From: Lawsonibacter hominis
GTDB lineage: Bacteria; Bacillota; Clostridia; Oscillospirales; Oscillospiraceae
Direction of reading: 5' to 3'
Length of the DNA stretch: 64,000 bases
Assembly (NCBI RefSeq): GCF_014287895.1
Contig: NZ_JACOPP010000001.1
Span: forward strand, 307,475 to 371,474
Both the position numbers and the translations under genes were made by a program. Positions 25,834 through 39,708 of this stretch are shown here, piece by piece (position 1 is the first letter of the stretch; each line of letters begins with the position of its first letter). Below the pieces are notes generated by a model. That model saw only the letters and a program-made list of their open reading frames with translations, was not told the origin of the DNA and made no database searches.

Positions 25834-26032
25834 GCGGTTGGCCGGCCCTGCGCCCGTCCTGGAGCAACTGGGCATACTGTTGGCGATCTGGGGCCCCTTC
25901 CTGACCGGCCTGCTGTCTTTTGCCCTGCTCTGCGTGGCCGCCCGGCCCCGGCCGCCCCGGCGGCTGCGGGTCCTTGCCGGCCTGCCTGGGGCCGGCATCC
26001 TGCTTTGGGCCCTGTGGTACTATCTGTTTTAA
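25823..26032 (+). CDS. Possible small two-helix membrane protein
   Basis: A 69-codon frame begins with TTG inside the last codons of the reductase gene and encodes two hydrophobic segments ([20 protein letters not shown] and [20 protein letters not shown]) separated by a short Arg/Pro-rich loop. Hydrophobicity and the overlap with the upstream stop speak for a real coupled gene; the weak ribosome-binding site and the non-ATG start speak against it. No family recognised. Confidence 0.45.
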   Translation: MVTERLAGPAPVLEQLGILLAIWGPFLTGLLSFALLCVAARPRPPRRLRVLAGLPGAGILLWALWYYLF

Positions 26033-26093
26033 TCCCGCTTCGAAACCCGGCCCGCCGGGGCCGACTGTCGTCACAAAGGAGAACCCAACGATT

Positions 26094-28916
<2,823 letters not shown>

Positions 28917-28942
28917 ACCCTACGCGCTGCAACATACAGAAA

Positions 28943-28970
28943 ACGGGCGGCCTGCGGCCGCCCGTTTTTT
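28943..28970 (+). terminator. Intrinsic terminator of uvrA
   Basis: A 10-bp stem (ACGGGCGGCC / GGCCGCCCGT) with loop TGC followed by six Ts, 27 bases after the uvrA stop. Confidence 0.93.
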
Positions 28971-29057
28971 CCATCTGTCAAACAGTCCCCCTGCGCTCCG
29001 ATTGTCCTGCGTTCCCGTTGCGGAGGACGGCCGCCCGCAACAGCCCTCTGCCGCTCC

Positions 29058-29759
29058 TTATTGAGCGTCCAGAGGCAGCGGGCGGGGCGGCCGGGGACCC
29101 AGTTCCGTCCGGCAGGTCTCGGCGAGGCCTTCCAGCGCCTCGTCCTGCCGCTCCAGCTCCGCCGAGAGGCCGTCCAGCATACCGCGTACCTGCTCCAGTT
29201 CCCCGCCCGCATGGGACAGGGTGGCGTCCATGCTGGTCCGCAGGCGGTCGTACTCGTTCTGGACCCGGCCCAGCCAGTGCTCCACCTGCTCCCGCATCTT
29301 TTTGACCCGCTCGGCCGCCTCAGCCTCCACCTGTTCGGCCCGGCAGTGGGCCTCCAGCTCCATACCGGCGGTGCGGTCCTTCACGCTCTCATAGGCTGCG
29401 GCGGCGGGCTCCGCCTTGGCAAGCCGCGCCTGGGCGTCGGCCAGGCCGCGCTCGGCCGCTTCGGCCCGTGCGCGGGTCTGCTCCAGCTCGGCACGCAGTG
29501 CTTCGGCCTGCTCCTGCGCCTGTTTCTGCTGGGCGGACAACGTCTCCCCCTCGGCGGCAAGGCACTCGGCCCGGTCCTTGGCGGCGGCCAGTTCCTCCTC
29601 CAGCTCCGCCCGGGCTTTGGCGCCCTCCTCAAGTTCCCGCTTGAGGGCCTCCAGCTTTTCCTGCTGCTCCCGGCTGCGGCTATCGATAAAGTCCAACACG
29701 TCCTGCTTCTGGAAGCCTCCAAAGGCGGCGGTGCGGAACTGCAACTCTCCGGCGCTCAT
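29058..29759 (-). CDS. DivIVA-like coiled-coil protein
   Basis: The 233-residue protein begins with a short motif FRTAAFGGFQKQDVLDFIDS, which matches the membrane-binding N-terminus of DivIVA/GpsB proteins, and continues as a long Glu/Ala/Arg-rich coiled coil to about residue 220. DivIVA proteins mark curved membrane and division sites; this one is too diverged to say which role. The start at 29759 has AAAGGGTG upstream; a longer frame adds three residues. It has its own promoter and is divergent from the methyltransferase gene. Confidence 0.75.
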   Translation of the reverse strand: MSAGELQFRTAAFGGFQKQDVLDFIDSRSREQQEKLEALKRELEEGAKARAELEEELAAAKDRAECLAAEGETLSAQQKQAQEQAEALRAELEQTRARAEAAERGLADAQARLAKAEPAAAAYESVKDRTAGMELEAHCRAEQVEAEAAERVKKMREQVEHWLGRVQNEYDRLRTSMDATLSHAGGELEQVRGMLDGLSAELERQDEALEGLAETCRTELGPRPPRPLPLDAQ

Positions 29760-29792
29760 GGCGAACACCCTTTCTCTACAAAAATCGTGTCT

Positions 29793-29821
29793 ATTTTATC
29801 ACAATTTCCCGGACAGTACAA
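29793..29821 (-). promoter_or_regulatory. Promoter of the DivIVA-like gene
   Basis: Minus strand TTGTAC and TAAAAT separated by 17 bases, about 35 bases before the start codon. Confidence 0.75.
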
Positions 29822-29834
29822 TCATTTCTTCCAA

Positions 29835-29863
29835 TTGACTGGTTCGGAACACAATGATATAAT
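29835..29863 (+). promoter_or_regulatory. Promoter of the methyltransferase/ecf operon
   Basis: TTGACT and TATAAT with a 17-base spacer. The expected transcription start near 29870 decides for the ATG at 29900 as translation start rather than one at 29867. Confidence 0.85.
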
Positions 29864-29899
29864 AGGATGATTATGACAACATTAAGGCGAGGGGCGCGT

Positions 29900-30763
29900 A
29901 TGTGGCGATCAGATCACTGGAACGAGTATGAACTGCTGGACTGCGGCGCAGGCGAGCGGCTGGAGCGCTGGGGCAAATACCTGCTGGTGCGGCCTGATCC
30001 CCAGGCCATCTGGCAGCGGGAGGGCAGCCATCCCGGCTGGAAGCGGCACGACGGACGCTATCAGCGCTCCAGCACCGGCGGGGGCGCATGGGTCAAGAAG
30101 GACCTGCCGGAGCGGTGGACGCTGGATTATGGCGCGCTGACCTTCAACATCAAGCCCATGAATTTCAAGCATACCGGTCTGTTCCCCGAACAGGCCGCCA
30201 ACTGGGACTTCGCCATGCAGGCCATCCGCGCCGCCGGCCGGCCGGTGAGCGTGCTCAACCTGTTCGCCTACACCGGCGCGGCCACCATCGCCTGCGCGGC
30301 GGCGGGGGCCAGCGTGTGCCATGTGGACGCGGCGAAGGGCATGGTCTCCTGGGCGCGGGAAAACGCCAAAAGTTCCGGCCTGGAGCAGGCGCCGATCCGC
30401 TGGATCGTCGACGACTGCGGCAAATTCGTGGAGCGTGAGATCCGGCGGGGACGCCGGTATGACGCGGTCATCATGGACCCGCCCTCTTATGGCCGCGGCC
30501 CATCCGGTGAGATCTGGAAGCTGGAGGAAAACCTGCCCCTTTTTCTGGAGCTGGCGGCCCAGGTGCTCTCCGACGCGCCCATCTTCTTTCTCATCAACTC
30601 CTATACCACCGGCCTCTCCCCCTCGGTGCTCACCTATCTGCTGGAGACCATCGTGTCCCGCAGGTACGGCGGCCACACCGAGAGCCAGGAGCTTGGCCTG
30701 CCCGTTACCGCCACTGGCCTTTCCCTGCCCTGCGGCGCCACGGGGCGGTGGGTATGCGGCTGA
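29900..30763 (+). CDS. Class I SAM-dependent RNA methyltransferase (RlmI/RlmK-like)
   Basis: The 287-residue product has the SAM-binding fold with VLNLFAYTGAATIACAAAG near residue 115 and the catalytic region AVIMDPPSYGRG near 190, the N/DPPY-type motif of 23S rRNA cytosine/guanine methyltransferases of the RlmI/RlmK group. It lacks the N-terminal PUA domain of RlmI. The target is likely rRNA, but base and position are unknown. GAGGGG precedes the ATG. It is followed by ecfA1 after 16 bases. Confidence 0.85.
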   Translation: MWRSDHWNEYELLDCGAGERLERWGKYLLVRPDPQAIWQREGSHPGWKRHDGRYQRSSTGGGAWVKKDLPERWTLDYGALTFNIKPMNFKHTGLFPEQAANWDFAMQAIRAAGRPVSVLNLFAYTGAATIACAAAGASVCHVDAAKGMVSWARENAKSSGLEQAPIRWIVDDCGKFVEREIRRGRRYDAVIMDPPSYGRGPSGEIWKLEENLPLFLELAAQVLSDAPIFFLINSYTTGLSPSVLTYLLETIVSRRYGGHTESQELGLPVTATGLSLPCGATGRWVCG

Positions 30764-30779
30764 ATCGGAGGGAATGCAT

Positions 30780-31628
30780 ATGAGTCAGTCCATTATCAAA
30801 ACGCAGCAGCTCCGCTTTTCCTACGCCGCCGACGAGGGGTCCGTCCCTCCGGTGGTGCTGGACGGGGTAGATCTGGAAATCGCGGAGGGGTCCTTCGTGG
30901 CCGTGCTGGGGCATAACGGCTCCGGCAAATCCACCCTGGCCAAGCATATGAACGCCATCCTGCTCCCTACCGGGGGCAAGGTATACGTCAGCGGCATCGA
31001 TACCGCCGACGAGGACGCTCTGCTGGACATCCGCCGCACCGTGGGCATGGTGTTCCAGAACCCGGACAACCAGATCGTAGCCAACGTGGTGGAGGAGGAC
31101 GTGGCCTTTGCCCCGGAGAATCTGGGCGTGCCCTCCGAGGAGATCCGCCGCCGGGTGGACGAAGCCCTGCGGCAGGTCGGCATGTACGAATATCGGGAGC
31201 ATGCCCCTCATCTGCTCTCCGGCGGTCAGAAGCAGCGGGTGGCCATCGCGGGCGTCATCGCCATGCGCCCCCGGTGTATCGTGCTGGACGAGCCCACCGC
31301 CATGCTGGACCCCATCGGCCGCAGCGAGGTCATGAAGACCATCCGCGCACTTAACCGCACCAGCGGCGTCACCGTGGTGCTGATTACCCACCACATGGAC
31401 GAGGCCGCCATGGCCGACCGGCTGGTGGTCATGGCCAAGGGCAAGATCGTCTCCGACGGCCCGCCCCGTCAGGTCTTCCGGCAGGTGGAGGCCCTCAAGT
31501 CCGTTGGTCTGACGGTGCCGGAGACCACCGAGCTTTTATGGCAGCTGCGCCAGGCGGGCGTGGACGTTCCCCTGGACGCGCTTTCCGACGAGGAGTGCGC
31601 CCAGGCGCTGTACCGGCTGCTGCAATAA
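30780..31628 (+). CDS. ecfA1: ECF transporter ATPase A1
   Basis: One of the two ATPases of an energy-coupling-factor vitamin/metal importer. The 282-residue product has LGHNGSGKSTLAKHMN near residue 44, the Q-loop QNPDNQ typical of EcfA, the signature LLSGGQKQRVAIAG and Walker B CIVLDEPTAMLDP. The start ATG has GGAGGG 8 bases upstream; the ATG two codons earlier is too close to it. It precedes ecfA2 by 80 bases. Confidence 0.95.
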   Translation: MSQSIIKTQQLRFSYAADEGSVPPVVLDGVDLEIAEGSFVAVLGHNGSGKSTLAKHMNAILLPTGGKVYVSGIDTADEDALLDIRRTVGMVFQNPDNQIVANVVEEDVAFAPENLGVPSEEIRRRVDEALRQVGMYEYREHAPHLLSGGQKQRVAIAGVIAMRPRCIVLDEPTAMLDPIGRSEVMKTIRALNRTSGVTVVLITHHMDEAAMADRLVVMAKGKIVSDGPPRQVFRQVEALKSVGLTVPETTELLWQLRQAGVDVPLDALSDEECAQALYRLLQ

Positions 31629-31708
31629 GGACCGGGCCGCCCGGCCGGACGGCCCGCGCGGGCGTTACCCTGCGGGGGATGCACCAATTGATAAAGGAAT
31701 GAAGCCAT

Positions 31709-32575
31709 TTGGAACCGATCATTCAGACGGAAAAGCTCTGTCATATCTACTCGGCCGGTACCCCGTTCGAACGGGGCGCCCTGGTGGACGTGGACTTCAC
31801 CGCCTACCGCGGAGAGTACCTGGGCATCATCGGCCACACCGGCTCGGGCAAATCCACCCTCATCCAGCACCTCAACGGCCTGCTGAAGCCCACCTCCGGC
31901 CGGGTCCTGTTTGAAGGGCGCGACATCTGGGAAACCAAGGAGCGCACCCGGCAGACCCGCTTCCAGGTGGGGCTGGTCTTCCAGTACCCGGAGTACCAGC
32001 TGTTTGAGGAGACGGTATACAAGGACATCTCCTTCGGCCCCCGGAATATGGGGCTGGACGCGGGGGAGATCGATCGCCGGGTACGGCAGGCCGCCCAGTT
32101 TGTGGGCCTGAAGGACGAGGTGCTGGAGAAGTCCCCCTTCGAGCTCTCCGGCGGCCAGAAGCGCCGGGTGGCCATCGCGGGCGTCATCGCCATGGAGCCC
32201 TCCGTGCTCATTCTGGACGAACCCACCGCCGGGCTGGACCCGGTGGGTGTGGAGAACATCCTGCAGAACATCCACGACTACCATACCGCCAAAAACGCCA
32301 CCATCCTCATCGTCTCCCACTCCATGGAGGAAGTGGCCCGGACGGTGGACCGTCTGGTGGTGGTGGACGACGCGCGCATCCCCTTCTCCGGCTCCCCCCG
32401 GGAAGTGTTTGCCCACGGGGACGAGCTGGAGCGCATGGGGCTTGGCGTGCCCGCCATGACCCGGGTGTTCCACCGGCTGAAGGCCCTCGGCGTGGACATC
32501 GACCCTTCGGTCTACACCATCGAGCAGGCCAAGTGCGCGGTGCTGGCCGCGCTCAGGCGGAAGGGGGCGGTGTAA
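31709..32575 (+). CDS. ecfA2: ECF transporter ATPase A2
   Basis: The 288-residue partner ATPase: GHTGSGKSTLIQHLNG near residue 38, Q-loop QYPEYQ, signature ELSGGQKRRVAIAG, Walker B LILDEPTAGLDP. Its C-terminal part is longer than in standard ABC ATPases, as usual for EcfA. Translation seems to start at TTG 31709, with AAGGA about 11 bases upstream. The stop TAA abuts the ecfT ATG. Confidence 0.95.
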   Translation: MEPIIQTEKLCHIYSAGTPFERGALVDVDFTAYRGEYLGIIGHTGSGKSTLIQHLNGLLKPTSGRVLFEGRDIWETKERTRQTRFQVGLVFQYPEYQLFEETVYKDISFGPRNMGLDAGEIDRRVRQAAQFVGLKDEVLEKSPFELSGGQKRRVAIAGVIAMEPSVLILDEPTAGLDPVGVENILQNIHDYHTAKNATILIVSHSMEEVARTVDRLVVVDDARIPFSGSPREVFAHGDELERMGLGVPAMTRVFHRLKALGVDIDPSVYTIEQAKCAVLAALRRKGAV

Positions 32576-33388
32576 ATGGCGCTCAAGGATATCACGCTGG
32601 GCCAGTATTTCCCCGGAAACACCCTGCTGCACCGGCTGGACCCCCGTACCAAGCTGCTGGGCACCGTGGCCTATATCGTGGCGCTGTTCCTGGCCAAGGG
32701 CATCGTGGGCTACGCCGTCCTGCTGGCCGTTCTGGCCGCGCTCATCGCCGTATCCAGGGTGGGGCTGAAGACCATCCTGCGCGGGATGAAGCCCATCCTG
32801 GTCATCATCATCATCACCGCCGTGCTCAACCTGTTCTACACCCCCGGAGCGGGGGAGCCCCTGGCCGCCTTCTGGATCTTCAAGATCTATCCGGAGGGCA
32901 TCTGGGCGGCCGTTTATATGATCCTGCGCATCGCCATGCTCATCGCCTGTACCTTCCTGCTGACCTATACCACTTCCCCCATCCTGCTCACCGACGGGCT
33001 GGAAAAGCTGCTGGGACCCCTGAAGGCCATCCGAGTCCCCGTCCATGAGCTGGCCATGATGATGTCCATCGCCCTGCGCTTTATCCCCACGCTGATCGAA
33101 GAGACCGACAAGATCATGTCCGCCCAGAAGGCCCGGGGGGCCGATTTCGACACGGGCAGCCTGATGCAGAAAGCCCGGGCCCTGGTGCCTTTGCTGGTGC
33201 CTCTGTTCATCTCCGCGTTCCGCCGGGCCGACGAGCTGGCGGTGGCCATGGAGTGCCGCTGCTATCACGGCGGCGAGGGACGCACCCGCCTGCGGGTGCT
33301 CCGCTTCCGGGGCGCCGACGTGGCCGCACTGGCCGGCAGCGCGGCTCTGTGCGTGCTGGTAGGCGTGCTGCGGCAGTTCGGGCTTTAG
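32576..33388 (+). CDS. ecfT: ECF transporter transmembrane protein T
   Basis: EcfT couples ATP hydrolysis in EcfA1/A2 to the substrate-binding S proteins. The 270-residue product has the typical N-terminal LHRLDPRTKLLGTVAYIVA, five or six membrane helices and the coupling motifs (AQKARGADF near residue 182 and MECRCYHGGEGRT near 224). No S component is in the window, which fits a shared group II module that serves S proteins encoded elsewhere. Confidence 0.95.
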   Translation: MALKDITLGQYFPGNTLLHRLDPRTKLLGTVAYIVALFLAKGIVGYAVLLAVLAALIAVSRVGLKTILRGMKPILVIIIITAVLNLFYTPGAGEPLAAFWIFKIYPEGIWAAVYMILRIAMLIACTFLLTYTTSPILLTDGLEKLLGPLKAIRVPVHELAMMMSIALRFIPTLIEETDKIMSAQKARGADFDTGSLMQKARALVPLLVPLFISAFRRADELAVAMECRCYHGGEGRTRLRVLRFRGADVAALAGSAALCVLVGVLRQFGL

Positions 33389-33593
33389 ATCCTTGTTTGG
33401 GAGCTTGTGCAAACGCCAACCGGCGAGTCCTTGCTCCTCGGTGCGGCCACCCCCGCGCCGCCGCGCCGGGCGCCTGTTTGAATGCCCGCGGAAGGACGAA
33501 TGGGCGTCGGTCTTGGAACCGGTTCCGGTTCCAAGCCTCGAACGATCCCCAGACCTCTAATTTTAGAAAAAATTAATGTGAGCTTAAACCGCT
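33389..33593. other. Spacer with an 11-bp perfect inverted repeat
   Basis: No gene seen. Bases 33512-33535 form CTTGGAACCGG, TT, CCGGTTCCAAG, a perfect hairpin without T-run. The last 40 bases before truA are AT-rich (CTAATTTTAGAAAAAATTAA), but no promoter with good spacing was recognised. Confidence 0.5.
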
Positions 33594-34343
33594 ATGAGGA
33601 ATATTGCGTTACGATTGATGTATGTAGGCACCGCCTACCACGGCTGGCAGGTCCAGAAAAACGCCGTCTCTGTGGAGGAGACGCTGGAAAAAGCTCTGGC
33701 ACAGGTGGTGGGCCATCCGGTCAAATGCACCGGGGCAGGCCGCACCGACGCCGGCGTCCATGCCGAAACCTATATCGCCAACTTCCATACCAGCTCCCGC
33801 ATCCCCTGCGACCGGCTGCCCCTGGCGGTGAATACCCGCCTGCCCGAGGATATCGTGGTGGTCCGGGCCGGCGAGGTAAGCAGCGCGTTCAACGCCATCG
33901 GCTCCTGCCTGAAAAAGGAGTACACTTACCGCATCTACAACTCCCGTATCCGCAACGCCTTTCTGGTGGACCGGGTATGGTTCTATCCCAAGCATCTGGA
34001 CGAGTCCGTCATGGCCCGGGCAGCCGCCCACTTCGTGGGTACCCATGATTTCAAGGCCGTCCAGTCGGTGGGCACCGAGGTGCGCTCCACCGTGCGCACG
34101 GTACATTACTTTACCGTTGCGCGCAGGGGCGATCAGATCGACTGCCGGGTCTGTGCCGACGGCTTTCTCTATAACATGGTGCGGGCCATGGTGGGCACCT
34201 GCGTCTACGCCGCCGAGGGCAAATTCTCCCCCGATGACGTACCGGCCATCCTGTCCGGCCGCAACCGCACCGCCGCCGGACCCACAGTCCCTCCCGGCGG
34301 GTTATATATGACCCAATTGTGGTATGGCGAGGATGTGCCCTAA
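33594..34343 (+). CDS. truA: tRNA pseudouridine(38-40) synthase
   Basis: TruA makes pseudouridine at positions 38-40 of the anticodon stem. The 249-residue product has YVGTAYHGWQ near the start, the catalytic GRTDAGVHAE (Asp near residue 52) and the C-terminal FLYNMVRAMVGT. In Firmicutes truA commonly follows the ecf genes, as here. The ribosome-binding site is weak. Confidence 0.96.
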   Translation: MRNIALRLMYVGTAYHGWQVQKNAVSVEETLEKALAQVVGHPVKCTGAGRTDAGVHAETYIANFHTSSRIPCDRLPLAVNTRLPEDIVVVRAGEVSSAFNAIGSCLKKEYTYRIYNSRIRNAFLVDRVWFYPKHLDESVMARAAAHFVGTHDFKAVQSVGTEVRSTVRTVHYFTVARRGDQIDCRVCADGFLYNMVRAMVGTCVYAAEGKFSPDDVPAILSGRNRTAAGPTVPPGGLYMTQLWYGEDVP

Positions 34344-34452
34344 CGGTTCGGCTGCGCCCCCCGCGCCAACCGGCGGATAATATGGGGCGAAATTGCGGCG
34401 CCGGCAGGACGCAGGGTGGCTCGGCCACATATTCCCCGATCAGGAGCATAAA

Positions 34453-35640
34453 ATGGAAGAAATCAACGGGGGCCGTCCGGCCCCCAAACTGCAAAAACCA
34501 AATCTGCTGCGGCGGCTGCTGGCCTTTCTGCTGACGGCCGCTCTGGTCGTGGGCGCCGTGGCCCTGGTGGCCTGGCGCGACAGGATCAACCTGGATTCCA
34601 TCCGGCGCTGGTTCTCTTACCGCAATCTGGAGCGCAGCGACAGCGGACAGGCGGAGACCTTTTCCTACGGCGGCAGCGCGTCCGACACCTTCGCCAACCT
34701 GGACGGAGACCTGCTGGTCTGCTCCCCTACTGGCTTTCAGCTCTATTCGGGCAGCGGCACCCTGTATGTGGACGAGACCGTACTGCTGGAACACCCGGTG
34801 GTAAGCGCCTGCGGCAAACGGGGCCTGGTCTACGACGCCGGGGGACAGGAGCTGTTCGTGCTCTCCGGCCGGGAGGTGGCCTTTACCCTCTCCCAGGAGA
34901 CCGAGCGCTCCCTGATCTCCGCCTCGCTCAATCCGAACGGGTGGCTGGTCCTGGTCAGTCAGGAGCACGGGTATAAGGGCAGCGTTACGGTCTACGACGG
35001 AAGCTATGCCCCCGTCATGCGGCTTGACCTGTCCAGCCGCTTCGTCATGGACGCGGCCCTTTCCCCCGACAACAAGACCGTCGCCGTCCTGACCGTAGGT
35101 CTGGAGGAGGGCAGCTTTGACTGCCGGGTGGACCTGTACCGGCTGGACCATGACGCCGGCAGCGCCGCGCCCGACGCGTCCTGCTCCGTGGGCAACAACG
35201 CGCCCCTGGCCCTGCGCTGGACGGATGACGGCATCTGGCTGTTGGGCGAGAACGGCGTGTACCGGGTGGACGGCTCCGGCGCTTTGGGCGGCGGCTATAC
35301 CTACAGCGGACGCTATCTGAAGGGCTTTTCGCTGGAGGGCGACGGCTTTGCCGCGCTTCTGCTGGGCAAGTACCGTGCGGGCAGCAATGCCGTGCTGACC
35401 ATCGTGGACGGCGCGGGCGCGGTACAGGCCTCCTTGTCCATTGACGAGCAGGTGCTCTCTCTTTCCGCCGCCGGGCGGTATGTGGCGGTGCTCACGGCCG
35501 ACCGGCTGGACCTGTATGACCAGCAGCTCGGCCTCTACGCCACGCTGGACGGCACCCAGGGGGCCCGCCGCGTGCTGATGCGCAGCGACGGTACCGCCAT
35601 GCTCATCGGCAGCGGCGAAGCCCGGCTCTATGTTCCCTGA
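34453..35640 (+). CDS. DUF5711-family membrane-anchored protein
   Basis: The 395-residue product has a short cytoplasmic Lys-rich start, one membrane helix (LLAFLLTAALVVGAVALVA, about residues 23-41) and a large outer domain made of repeated beta segments (for example GDLLVCSPTGFQLYS, KGLVYD-like GLVYDAGGQELFVLSG, TVAVLTVGLEEG), which looks like a beta-propeller. It matches DUF5711 proteins of Clostridia; their role is unknown. AGGAG precedes the ATG. It is followed by cvpA after 23 bases. Confidence 0.75.
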   Translation: MEEINGGRPAPKLQKPNLLRRLLAFLLTAALVVGAVALVAWRDRINLDSIRRWFSYRNLERSDSGQAETFSYGGSASDTFANLDGDLLVCSPTGFQLYSGSGTLYVDETVLLEHPVVSACGKRGLVYDAGGQELFVLSGREVAFTLSQETERSLISASLNPNGWLVLVSQEHGYKGSVTVYDGSYAPVMRLDLSSRFVMDAALSPDNKTVAVLTVGLEEGSFDCRVDLYRLDHDAGSAAPDASCSVGNNAPLALRWTDDGIWLLGENGVYRVDGSGALGGGYTYSGRYLKGFSLEGDGFAALLLGKYRAGSNAVLTIVDGAGAVQASLSIDEQVLSLSAAGRYVAVLTADRLDLYDQQLGLYATLDGTQGARRVLMRSDGTAMLIGSGEARLYVP

Positions 35641-35663
35641 TCCTACCACGCAGGAGGCATCTC

Positions 35664-36368
35664 ATGGCAGCTTTTCTCCTTTTTGACCTGATCGTACTGG
35701 CCGTGCTGGTGATCTTCACCCTGCGGGGCGCCTGGCGCGGGCTGGTGCTCTCCCTGTGCTCTCTGCTGGCGGTGGTGGTGGCGTTCGCCGGGGCCAGCTT
35801 TCTGGCCCGCACCGTCTCTCCCATGGTGGCCCAGGCTCTGGAGCCGCGCTTCGCCGCCGCTATCGAGACCCGTCTGGAGGACGCGCTGGAACAGCGTGTG
35901 GCAGAGGGGGAGCAGGCCGTGCTCACCACCGAAGACGTCCCCCTGGAGGGTGTGCTGGACATCCTGCGCGATATGGGGCTCTACCAAAATCTGATCGGCG
36001 CGGTGGACCGTGCCGTGGAACAGGGCGTGGCGGAGATCGCCGCCAGCGCCGCGGCGGCGGTGGCCGCCGCCGTGGCCCAATCGGTCGCCTACCTGGTGCT
36101 CTTCCTGGCGGGATTTCTCCTCCTGCTGGCGGCATGGACTTTGGTGAGCCGCGCTCTGGATCTGGTCGCCCGGCTGCCGGGGCTGCATTTTCTCAACAAA
36201 ACGCTGGGCGGCCTTTTCGGGCTGATCCAGGGGTGTATTCTTCTGTTCGTCGCGGCCTGGCTGATCCAGTTTTCCGGCCATCTGATCCCGGAAGAGACGG
36301 TGGAACAGACCCGCCTGCTTCGCTTTTTTATGGACACCAACCCCTTCGCTCTCTTGAGCGGACTGTAA
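35664..36368 (+). CDS. CvpA-family membrane protein
   Basis: The 234-residue product starts with the CvpA pattern (LIVLAVLVIFTLRGAWRGLV) and has four predicted membrane segments, with an unusually long soluble insertion between segments two and three (about residues 55-125, Ala/Glu-rich). CvpA proteins are linked to colicin V export in E. coli and to envelope functions elsewhere; the exact role is not known. It has CAGGAGG upstream and lies between the DUF5711 gene and pgsA. Confidence 0.85.
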   Translation: MAAFLLFDLIVLAVLVIFTLRGAWRGLVLSLCSLLAVVVAFAGASFLARTVSPMVAQALEPRFAAAIETRLEDALEQRVAEGEQAVLTTEDVPLEGVLDILRDMGLYQNLIGAVDRAVEQGVAEIAASAAAAVAAAVAQSVAYLVLFLAGFLLLLAAWTLVSRALDLVARLPGLHFLNKTLGGLFGLIQGCILLFVAAWLIQFSGHLIPEETVEQTRLLRFFMDTNPFALLSGL

Positions 36369-36404
36369 CGCCGCACCGGCGTGCAAAGGAAATTCAGGTG
36401 ACTT

Positions 36405-36944
36405 ATGACGATTCCAAACTTGCTCTCCCTGCTTCGCCTGGCCTTGGTGCCGGTATTTGCCCTGGTCTACTTCTCCTGCGCTCCCAACGCCCATCTCTGG
36501 TCCGCCGTTCTCTATCTGGCCGCGTTTGTCACGGATGTGGCCGACGGCTGGATCGCCCGGCGCTTCAGCCAGATCACCCGTCTGGGCCGCATTCTGGATC
36601 CGATGGCCGACAAGCTGATGACCTTCATCGTGATCCTCTGCCTTACTGCGGACGGAGTGATCCCTGTATGGGCGGTCGTGATCTTCTTCTGCAAGGAACT
36701 GGCCATGGCCATCGGCGGCTATCTCATGTATCGGGCGCGGGGGGACGTGATCTCCTCCAACTGGCTGGGCAAGAGCGCCACCGGCGTGTTCTTCGTGGTG
36801 TGCGCCGCTCTGGTCCTTTTCCCCGCTATTCCAAGGCCCTGGGCCGTGCGGATGATCTCCGCGGCCCTCGTCCTGACGGTAGCCGCCTTTTTCAGCTATC
36901 TGTACCAATTTGTCAAGGGATTGGAAAAAAGAAAATCCCACTGA
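36405..36944 (+). CDS. pgsA: Phosphatidylglycerophosphate synthase
   Basis: PgsA joins CDP-diacylglycerol and glycerol-3-phosphate in the membrane, the first step to phosphatidylglycerol. The 179-residue product has the CDP-alcohol phosphotransferase signature DVADGWIARR followed by GRILDPMADK, and four to six membrane helices. The start is MTIPNLLSLLRLALVPV, as in the family. It follows the cvpA-like gene by 36 bases. Confidence 0.95.
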   Translation: MTIPNLLSLLRLALVPVFALVYFSCAPNAHLWSAVLYLAAFVTDVADGWIARRFSQITRLGRILDPMADKLMTFIVILCLTADGVIPVWAVVIFFCKELAMAIGGYLMYRARGDVISSNWLGKSATGVFFVVCAALVLFPAIPRPWAVRMISAALVLTVAAFFSYLYQFVKGLEKRKSH

Positions 36945-37050
36945 TTCATACGCAGTTCATAATTTCGGATTAGAATCATTTCTCAAAAGGAATGTTATCT
37001 CAGGAGCGTTCCGCTGCGATTCGGAAGCGCTCCGGAAGGAGTTGAAATAG

Positions 37051-39594
<2,544 letters not shown>

Positions 39595-39605
39595 TCAGCT
39601 TCAAA

Positions 39606-39640
39606 ATGCGAGGCGCTCCGCCCTGCGGAGCGCCTCGCAT
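39606..39640 (+). terminator. Long hairpin behind clpE
   Basis: A 15-bp perfect stem (ATGCGAGGCGCTCCG / CGGAGCGCCTCGCAT) with a five-base loop, 12 bases after the clpE stop, without T-run. It could protect the mRNA end or help the next terminator. Confidence 0.6.
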
Positions 39641-39655
39641 CTGCTGTGACCGGGT

Positions 39656-39700
39656 CAAAAAAGCCGTGCCCCGTGCTGTATGCACGGGGCACGGCTTTTT
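39656..39700. terminator. Bidirectional terminator between clpE and the surface protein
   Basis: Stem AAGCCGTGCCCCGTGC / GCACGGGGCACGGCTT, flanked by As on the left and Ts on the right, between converging genes. Confidence 0.93.
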
Positions 39701-39708
39701 CAAGCGCT

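Noticed and set aside
33389..33593. Possible T-box or riboswitch leader before truA
   Set aside because: No T-box or known aptamer motif and no terminator; only one simple inverted repeat.
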